Virus record (IMG/VR): IMGVR_UViG_3300044949_001557
Span: 1-64,000 of that record
Strand: one strand, 5' to 3'
DNA from: a virus
DNA: 64,000 nucleotides
The translations under genes were made by a program, and so were the position numbers. Of the stretch, positions 58,296 to 64,000 are shown piece by piece (within the stretch, counting starts at the first letter, position 1; every line of letters begins with the position of its first letter). Under the pieces are notes generated by a model. That model was given only the letters and a program-made list of their open reading frames with translations, did not search any database and had not been told where the DNA came from.

Positions 58296-58661
58296 ATGAA
58301 CATAATTTTTGGAAGAGACAATGCCTCTGCCTTGGGTGAAAACTACACTGTTCTGGAATTAGACACTATTCAAGTCACAGAAGGCGGCACTGAATTAACT
58401 GCTTTTTGTGTGGTGGAAACTGTGCCCATACTCAACATGCCTAAATTAGAGAGCATGAAAAACTTACACGCAAATCTATTGATTGAATATCGAAAGAAAA
58501 ACTGGAATTATTGCAATCAGGCCCTGGAACATCTTCGGGGTTTTTGGAACAATGAAATGGATTCTTACTACGAGAATCTACAGTCAAGGATCACAGAATA
58601 TATTGAACAAGATCCGGGACCAGACTGGTCTGGTGTTGTTAAAAAATCAATCCAGAACTAA
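58296..58661 (+). CDS. Conserved phage protein, function unknown
   Basis: 121 residues after AAAAGGA. NYTVLELDTIQVTEGGTELTAFCVVE is a start I recall in T4-type marine phages. A long helical second half. Divergent from the phosphoesterase. The 111 bases after it hold no gene or clear element, only AT-rich sequence and an AAAGGAA ribosome site. Confidence 0.62.
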   Translation: MNIIFGRDNASALGENYTVLELDTIQVTEGGTELTAFCVVETVPILNMPKLESMKNLHANLLIEYRKKNWNYCNQALEHLRGFWNNEMDSYYENLQSRITEYIEQDPGPDWSGVVKKSIQN

Positions 58662-58772
58662 CTGCCTGCAAAAGTTTTTTAAACGGTGCAAAATCTAGCG
58701 ATAAATTAAAGTATCCATTGCTACAAAATCTCCAAGTAGCAATACAATCATATCTAAAGGAATAATCACAAA

Positions 58773-60014
58773 ATGTCAAAAATTGGTTTCATTGGGATCG
58801 GTAAACTTGGCCTGGACTGCGCCGAAGTAATGGCCGAGAAACACGAAGTTCGCGGATACGACATCTACCCGCGCACCAGCGACACAGTCAAAGTTTGTGC
58901 CATTGATGAATTGGTCAATGAAAGCGAATGGATTTTTATTGCAGTGCCAACACCGCATGCTGAGGGCTATGATGGTAGTGTGCCCAGTAGTCACATGGAG
59001 CCCAGAGACTTTGGACACGATGCTGTGATTGATGCTATCAAAAATGTCAATCAGTATGCAAAGAGTCCCAAAAAGGTTGTGCTGATCAGCACAGTGTTGC
59101 CAGGCACAACCCGCAAGCATTTTGTGCCACTGCTGGACAGAAAACATCAGTTCTTGTATAACCCTTATCTCATCGCCATGGGCTCTGTGAAGTGGGATAT
59201 GGTCAACCCTGAAATGATCATGATCGGAACCGAAGACGGCAACCCCAATGCCTTGGCCGGAGAACTGCGTGAACTGTATGACACAGTGATGCAAAACAAT
59301 CCACGCTATGAGATTGGCACCTGGGACGAGTGCGAAGCTATCAAAATTTTCTACAACACATTTATTTCGGCCAAAGTAGGCTTGGTAAACATGATTCAAG
59401 ACTTTGCCATGCGTATTGGCAACATCAATGTGGATGTTGTTACCAATGCTCTAGCACGAAGCACCATGCGTATCATGGGCCCCAAGTATATGACCGCAGG
59501 CATGGGCGATGCAGGTGCTTGCCACCCACGCGACAATATTGCTCTGCGTTGGTTGGCCAAAGAATACAACATTGGCTATGACTTGTTTGACACTGTAATG
59601 CATGCTAGAGAAATTCAAGCCAAGAATCTTGCGCTGTTTTTGGTAGACTTGAGTGTGATGAACGACAACATGCCTATTGCGATCCACGGCAAGGCATACA
59701 AGCCTGATGTTGAATACTGTATCGGTAGCTATTCTACCCTGGTTGGACACTATGTTGAACAGGAAGGCAAGAGTGTGGTTTATATTGATCCGCTGGCCGA
59801 CGACAAAGACAAAGTAGTCGACAGTATCAGCAAGCCCAGTGTTATTTTGTGGGCACACGATCGTCAGATCACTTATGAATACACAGGTGAACAGGACAAG
59901 ACACAGCCCTACTGTGCTATTCCCGATGGTTCGATGATTGTTGATCCATGGCGCAAGCTCAAATCTACTGATCGAGTTGAGGTTGTCCACTATGGCAACA
60001 CAAGAAATTCTTAA
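58773..60014 (+). CDS. UDP-glucose/GDP-mannose-type nucleotide-sugar dehydrogenase
   Basis: 413 residues. NAD-binding GIGKLG (8-13), VLISTVLPGTT, a central helical dimer domain, and the catalytic Cys C250 in GMGDAGACHPRDN (where bacterial enzymes have G-S/A-C-F-P-K-D). C-terminal domain with HGKAYKPD. It oxidises an NDP-hexose to the uronate. Supplies glycan building blocks, probably linked to the 1-11 kb island. AAAGGAA before the ATG. Confidence 0.88.
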   Translation: MSKIGFIGIGKLGLDCAEVMAEKHEVRGYDIYPRTSDTVKVCAIDELVNESEWIFIAVPTPHAEGYDGSVPSSHMEPRDFGHDAVIDAIKNVNQYAKSPKKVVLISTVLPGTTRKHFVPLLDRKHQFLYNPYLIAMGSVKWDMVNPEMIMIGTEDGNPNALAGELRELYDTVMQNNPRYEIGTWDECEAIKIFYNTFISAKVGLVNMIQDFAMRIGNINVDVVTNALARSTMRIMGPKYMTAGMGDAGACHPRDNIALRWLAKEYNIGYDLFDTVMHAREIQAKNLALFLVDLSVMNDNMPIAIHGKAYKPDVEYCIGSYSTLVGHYVEQEGKSVVYIDPLADDKDKVVDSISKPSVILWAHDRQITYEYTGEQDKTQPYCAIPDGSMIVDPWRKLKSTDRVEVVHYGNTRNS

Positions 60015-60510
60015 ATATCATATTCCAAAGTTCTGGAACGATGAGTTTAAGAAACTTGACTACATCAACGAACAGTTCAATGATGCAAACAGCCTGGAGC
60101 GTTGGACTGCTCTAGGCTATGCCAACAAGTTCACTGGGGACATGTGTGACATGCGCAGCGCACAACCCTCGTGGAACTATCGTTTTGTTGACATATACAG
60201 TGCCCTAGGATGGAAAGATATTGGCACCAGTTACTATCGCATGAACACCGGCACTGTGTTGCCCACACATGGTGATCTTTATCTACGCTACATCGAACTT
60301 TTTAATCTTCAAGGACAAGAGCATCGTATACGTAGAGCCATTGTGTTCCTGGAAGATTGGAAACCTGGACATTATTTTGAAGGGTGTGATAAGCCTTGGG
60401 TAAAGTGGCACGCCGGCGATGTTGCTGAATGGTGTTATGATGCGCCGCACCTGGCGGCCAATCTTGGACTAGAACCAAGATATACCTTACAAATTACAGG
60501 ATGGATATGA
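59992..60510 (+). CDS. 2-oxoglutarate/Fe(II) oxygenase-like protein
   Basis: 172 residues from ATG 59992, overlapping the dehydrogenase by 23 bases. TH-G-D (H-x-D) near residue 88, a double-stranded-helix core with W-K-PGHYFEG, and APHLAANLG with R-Y-TLQITG supplying the second His and the 2OG-binding Arg. I recall similar proteins in T4-type marine phages. Substrate unknown. Confidence 0.65.
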   Translation: MATQEILKYHIPKFWNDEFKKLDYINEQFNDANSLERWTALGYANKFTGDMCDMRSAQPSWNYRFVDIYSALGWKDIGTSYYRMNTGTVLPTHGDLYLRYIELFNLQGQEHRIRRAIVFLEDWKPGHYFEGCDKPWVKWHAGDVAEWCYDAPHLAANLGLEPRYTLQITGWI

Positions 60511-61427
60511 TATCTAGCTACGACGAATGGTCACCGCTTAAACAAGTCGTTGTGGGTGATGCATCTGATGCAAACTGGCCCGTGAATGACCCAGTATTCA
60601 AACAAGAAAGTTCTAAGACCACCTGGAAAGAAACACCAGTCCCTCGTGGTCCAGTGCCACAGCGTATCATCGAGGAAACCAATCAAGACTTGGATACCTT
60701 GGCAAGCACACTACGCAGTCTGGGAGTGGAAGTGCTGCGCCCAGATCCACTCAATTTTCAAGCACACGATGGAATGTATAACTACTGCCCACGAGATCGT
60801 TTGTTGGTGCACGGAAACACCATTGTGAATCCGGCCATGATGTATCCTTGTCGAGACATGGAGCTACAGTGCTATCACGACATTGTGGATGCAGCAGAAC
60901 ACTATTATTTTATGCCCAGAAACGAAGGCATGATCTTAGACGCTGCCAATGTGTGCAGACTAGGCAAAGATAAAATGTTGTTTTTGGAATCGCCCAGCGG
61001 AAACAAAAAGGCATATGATTGGTTTTGCGATATATTTCCGGAGGTCACAGTAGAATTGTGCAACTTCTATGCTGGCGTTCATATCGATTCAACAGTTGTT
61101 CCACTGAGAGAAGGCTTGGTATTATTAAATGGGTCAAGAGTCAATGAAGAAAACTGCCCCAAGATGTTTGCTGATTGGCAAAAGATTTTTGTAGATGATG
61201 TTGAACCCCAGGATTTTTACCAGTATCCGTATGCAAGCAAGTGGATTGCCCTCAACATGCTGGTTGTTGATCCTCGCACTGTGATCTGCGATAAGTATCA
61301 AACTGATCTTATAAAAATATTGGAGCAGTGGAATTTTACTGTGATTCCGTTAGAACTCAGACATTCAAGAACTCTGGGCGGTGGCTTTCACTGTGTGACA
61401 CTGGATACATGGAGACAACATGCTTGA
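60501..61427 (+). CDS. Amidinotransferase-family enzyme
   Basis: 308 residues. YCPRDRLLVHG, the HIDSTVVPLREGL region (catalytic H-x-D), and the C-terminal GGGFHCVTLDT with catalytic C298. These fit the glycine/inosamine amidinotransferase branch. It would transfer an amidino group from arginine to an amine. Its setting between a sugar dehydrogenase and an oxygenase suggests modification of an aminosugar or a small metabolite; inferred. ATG 60507 is an alternative start. Confidence 0.85.
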   Translation: MDMISSYDEWSPLKQVVVGDASDANWPVNDPVFKQESSKTTWKETPVPRGPVPQRIIEETNQDLDTLASTLRSLGVEVLRPDPLNFQAHDGMYNYCPRDRLLVHGNTIVNPAMMYPCRDMELQCYHDIVDAAEHYYFMPRNEGMILDAANVCRLGKDKMLFLESPSGNKKAYDWFCDIFPEVTVELCNFYAGVHIDSTVVPLREGLVLLNGSRVNEENCPKMFADWQKIFVDDVEPQDFYQYPYASKWIALNMLVVDPRTVICDKYQTDLIKILEQWNFTVIPLELRHSRTLGGGFHCVTLDTWRQHA

Positions 61428-62682
61428 TCCCAAGGCATTACAACAACTAGTCGAGACGCAGGCCAAACAAGATGTGGCTGAACAGGTGCGTAAAGTTATG
61501 ACCGAATCCTGGTTCAAACAGGTTGAGTCAGACGCAATAAAATTTATTCAAGACCGTATTGTGGCCAAATTTGCCAACAGCGAGGCCATGCCTGAACTGA
61601 TCGACGCAGTGAAAACGTCTGTTGCGGATCTTTTTCAAAATGGACACATTCCGGGACTGGCCCAATATGTTGATTATGATTACATCAAACAAGCAGTAAA
61701 TGACAGCACACAACTGGTTATTCAAGCAGCCATCAACGAGTTGTCAGTGGATCCTGTTTGGCTGGAAAAAATTGAACAACTGATCAATCAACAAACAACG
61801 CAACGAGTTCTAGCCAGTTTGTCCACAGTGGACATTCGTCCAATTATCAAGTCCAGTGTGGACAAAGCCATTGAATCAACCAAGGCCAAGTTTTTTCAAG
61901 GCATACAAAATCAAGCTGAATCAGTAGAGCTCACTGTGATGGATAAAAACGTAGTGGTTGAGAATACCCTCACAGCAAAAGATATATCAGCAGTAGAGTC
62001 ATTGACTGTGAAAAATCTTGTGGTCAACGGAACCATCAACACAGACAGTGCATCCTGGACCGAGTTGTCTGATGCCATTGGTCAACAGACCATGAACAAG
62101 ATCACCGATGCATGGCGTGAATCGCTGATACAGTCTGTGAAACAAAGTATCACTGAATCAGGCATTGATTTTGACACAGTCACTGTGGGCGGACAACGGT
62201 TGGTCGCTGGAAATACTTTGTCGTCGGCAGTTACTCAAAGCAGGTTGACATCTGTGGGAACTCTAGAAAAACTGATTGTGGGCGGCAATACCAAACTCAA
62301 TGACACTGTGACTGTGAACAAAAAGCGTGTGGGCATCAACACAGAAGAACCCGACATGGCACTGAGTTTGTGGGACGAAGAAGTTGCTGTTTCTGTGGGC
62401 AAGTTCAAAGCTCAAACAGCCTACATTGGAACAGTAAGAAAGCAAGGCATCAGCATAGGAGTCAATAAAACACCTGCCATAGAAATTGACGACGATGGAT
62501 TGACCTCAGTGAAAAAAATTCAGGTGGGATTGCACAAGATCAGTCATGCCACCGAAGTTCCTAACTATGCAGGCACCCGGGGAGACATTGTGTTCAATGC
62601 CAGCCCCAGTTTGAACGATTCAGTGTTTGCCTGGCAATGTTTGGGAGGGTTCAAATGGAAAGTGATTAGAGCAGTGCAATGA
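61420..62682 (+). CDS. Tail fibre-type structural protein
   Basis: 420 residues. A helical N-terminal third (about 1-180), then beta-repeat segments (TVKNLVVNGTINTD, GNTLSSAVTQSRLTSVGTLEKLIVGGNTKLNDTVTVN) and a G-I-N-T-E-E-P-D motif, and a C-terminal end, WQCLGGFKWKVIRAVQ. The pattern is that of phage fibres and peptidase-trimmed chaperone tails. Overlaps the preceding stop by 8 bases. Confidence 0.72.
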   Translation: MLDPKALQQLVETQAKQDVAEQVRKVMTESWFKQVESDAIKFIQDRIVAKFANSEAMPELIDAVKTSVADLFQNGHIPGLAQYVDYDYIKQAVNDSTQLVIQAAINELSVDPVWLEKIEQLINQQTTQRVLASLSTVDIRPIIKSSVDKAIESTKAKFFQGIQNQAESVELTVMDKNVVVENTLTAKDISAVESLTVKNLVVNGTINTDSASWTELSDAIGQQTMNKITDAWRESLIQSVKQSITESGIDFDTVTVGGQRLVAGNTLSSAVTQSRLTSVGTLEKLIVGGNTKLNDTVTVNKKRVGINTEEPDMALSLWDEEVAVSVGKFKAQTAYIGTVRKQGISIGVNKTPAIEIDDDGLTSVKKIQVGLHKISHATEVPNYAGTRGDIVFNASPSLNDSVFAWQCLGGFKWKVIRAVQ

Positions 62683-63236
62683 AGATATCCTGGGTAATAT
62701 CAGACACTGCTGTGGTTGATCCAACTGTGGATTTGGACTCACTGAAAAATATCGGACCTTTTTGGGCCGGTTGGAGAACTTGGAGAAGCTTTCAAACTGA
62801 CAACGTGATTTGTCATAATGAATCTGATGTTAGAACGTTGATATCCAAAAACTTTCATCGACGATGCAATCTCTACATACCAAACTCGGTGTATCAATCA
62901 GTGGATCGACCCGAAGGTGTCAAACTTTACCAAGGTGAATTTCACGAAATGGTCGAACATCCCGACGAAATTGTCAGCATGCATTTGGCTTCTTCTGCCA
63001 GCGACATTGTGTTGTTGTTGGGCTTTGACTTTGGCGCAAAAAATTTGGAACACGATCGGTTGGCCAAACACAAATGGCACAACTACAAACAGTATGCCCT
63101 GCATATATTTGCAGCAAACAGTTCGGTTCAATGGGTGTTGTTGGATCATCCGGGCAAAATAGACAAAGAGTTAGAAAAGGTTTCGAACATCCAATTTGAT
63201 ACCTTGGACAATGTGCTGTCTCAGTTTGCCAATTGA
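62679..63236 (+). CDS. Conserved phage protein, function unknown
   Basis: 185 residues, ATGA overlap with the fibre. ISWVISDTAVVDPTVDLDSLKNIGPFWAGWRTWRSF at the start, LLLGFDFG and WVLLDHPGK. Rossmann-like strands are possible. I recall relatives downstream of fibre genes in T4-type marine phages. Possibly fibre-processing or glycan-related. Confidence 0.6.
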   Translation: MKISWVISDTAVVDPTVDLDSLKNIGPFWAGWRTWRSFQTDNVICHNESDVRTLISKNFHRRCNLYIPNSVYQSVDRPEGVKLYQGEFHEMVEHPDEIVSMHLASSASDIVLLLGFDFGAKNLEHDRLAKHKWHNYKQYALHIFAANSSVQWVLLDHPGKIDKELEKVSNIQFDTLDNVLSQFAN

Positions 63237-63254
63237 GTGTGGGTTAACAACGGA

Positions 63255-63283
63255 TTGACAATATTAAATTAATATTGTATAAT
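63255..63283 (+). promoter_or_regulatory. Consensus sigma70 promoter
   Basis: TTGACA (63255-63260), a 17-base AT-rich spacer, TATAAT (63278-63283). ATG 63290 lies at the predicted +1; no ribosome site is possible between them. Confidence 0.82.
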
Positions 63284-63289
63284 TCATGT

Positions 63290-64000
63290 ATGACTACACC
63301 TCGTTTTGGCTTTTGTTGCAAATGGCTCAATGATCCCAGTGAAACTGGCGGCATGAAGGTCAATGCCAAGGACCGTGATATCAACGGCCGATCAACCACC
63401 ATGCGCTGGCTGCGTGAGCACAAAGACGAAGCTGAACAACGGCAGTGGGATATCATGAACCATAATGCTCGTGCTGCACTGTTGATGGTAGAGCGTGTGG
63501 GCGCCATGGCTCCTGAAAGGCGTATGGTTCGACTGGGTAGTGAAATGCTGCAAGGCTATACCGAACCATCGTGGATTGACTGGTGGCAACGGCGCGAAAT
63601 CCAAGATCACTGTGCAAAGATCTTTGCCCCTGTGGGCGAAGCTGCTCGACGACTGGGTGTGCGACTCAGCTTTCACCCTGGACAATTCTGTGTGTTGGCC
63701 AGCGAAAATGATGGTATTGTGGAGCGCAGTATCCTAGAGTTTGAATATCATGCAGACATGGCTCGTTGGATGGGCTATGGTAGCACATGGCATGATCATG
63801 GTTTCATGATCAACATTCACTTGTCGGGTCGCGGCGGACCGGAAAAGTTTCTGCGCACACTCAAGAGATTGAGTCCCGAGGCTCGCAACCTCATAACTAT
63901 TGAAAACGATGAGATATCAAATGGTCTGGATACTACTTTGGCTGTGGCTGAGCATTGCGCTCTTGTGCTGGATATTCATCACCACTGGATCAACACTGGC
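63290..64000 (+). CDS. UV-damage endonuclease UvdE/UvsE (3' end cut by window)
   Basis: 237 residues visible, frame open to the window edge. RFGFCCKWLND at the start, RLSFHPGQFCVLAS, HDHGFMINIHLSG, LITIENDE and LVLDIHHHW are UvdE TIM-barrel anchors carrying the metal ligands. It nicks DNA 5' of UV photoproducts. Early, by promoter, and leaderless by the predicted +1. Confidence 0.9.
   Translation, partial: MTTPRFGFCCKWLNDPSETGGMKVNAKDRDINGRSTTMRWLREHKDEAEQRQWDIMNHNARAALLMVERVGAMAPERRMVRLGSEMLQGYTEPSWIDWWQRREIQDHCAKIFAPVGEAARRLGVRLSFHPGQFCVLASENDGIVERSILEFEYHADMARWMGYGSTWHDHGFMINIHLSGRGGPEKFLRTLKRLSPEARNLITIENDEISNGLDTTLAVAEHCALVLDIHHHWINTG

Noticed and set aside
1-64000. CRISPR array or classic anti-phage defence island
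   Set aside because: No regularly spaced repeat unit and no restriction, toxin-antitoxin or abortive-infection gene set could be read in any frame.

Overview
The window reads as part of the genome of a T4-type myovirus infecting an unknown Gram-negative host. The evidence is a set of recognisable T4-like proteins (UvsW helicase, gp61 primase, gp41 helicase, gp30-type DNA ligase, a possible gp62 clamp-loader subunit, NrdA/NrdB/glutaredoxin, dCMP deaminase), T4-type late promoters (NNTAAATA), a PAAR baseplate spike tip, tail fibres, densely packed ATGA-overlapping genes and three free-standing homing-type endonucleases. No photosynthesis gene is seen. Isocitrate lyase, IscU, IscA, a glycine-zipper envelope protein and ribosomal protein bS21 look proteobacterial, so a heterotrophic proteobacterial host is my inference, not something the sequence proves.

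Layout. 1-10.8 kb is a surface-glycan island: six diverged paralogues of one capsule-transferase-like family, several GT-A-like glycosyltransferases, two FkbM methyltransferases, another methyltransferase and a cytidylyltransferase-cupin fusion. 10.8-19.1 kb holds an AAA+ ATPase, UvsW, an HNH homing endonuclease, small replication-type genes and a miniature DnaE-like protein. 19.1-31 kb holds a BppU-like tail protein, an SGNH hydrolase, primase, helicase, a radical SAM enzyme and a late block of virion proteins that includes a nucleotidyltransferase/ligase-like fusion. 31.1-37.2 kb holds an envelope moron, iscU and iscA split by a VSR-fold homing endonuclease, dCMP deaminase, a RecB-like nuclease and a pectate-lyase-fold tailspike. 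37.2-42.7 kb is the nucleotide-reduction cluster nrdA-icl-unknown-nrdB-grx, with isocitrate lyase in the middle. 42.7-45.3 kb is an Sm-like protein, PAAR and a large baseplate-type protein. 45.4-49.9 kb is an early region of very small genes, six promoters of one near-identical design and palindromic operator-like elements. 49.9-54.3 kb holds ligase, conserved unknowns and a gene-free structured segment. 54.6-58.7 kb is a membrane coiled-coil protein followed by bS21, Hsp20 and ClpS, with a phosphoesterase on the other strand. 58.8-64 kb holds a nucleotide-sugar dehydrogenase, a 2OG-oxygenase-like protein, an amidinotransferase, a tail fibre and the start of a UV-damage endonuclease.

Regulation can be read directly. 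Early genes use TTGACC-N17-TATAAT promoters with a conserved spacer. Late genes use NNTAAATA. For several genes on both strands the predicted transcription start falls on, or one base before, the start codon, which suggests systematic leaderless translation. Physiologically the phage appears to carry its own Fe-S scaffold and carrier (useful for its radical SAM enzyme), a glyoxylate-shunt enzyme placed among its dNTP-synthesis genes, and a late translation/proteostasis set (bS21, Hsp20, ClpS). All functional calls come from motif reading without database searches.
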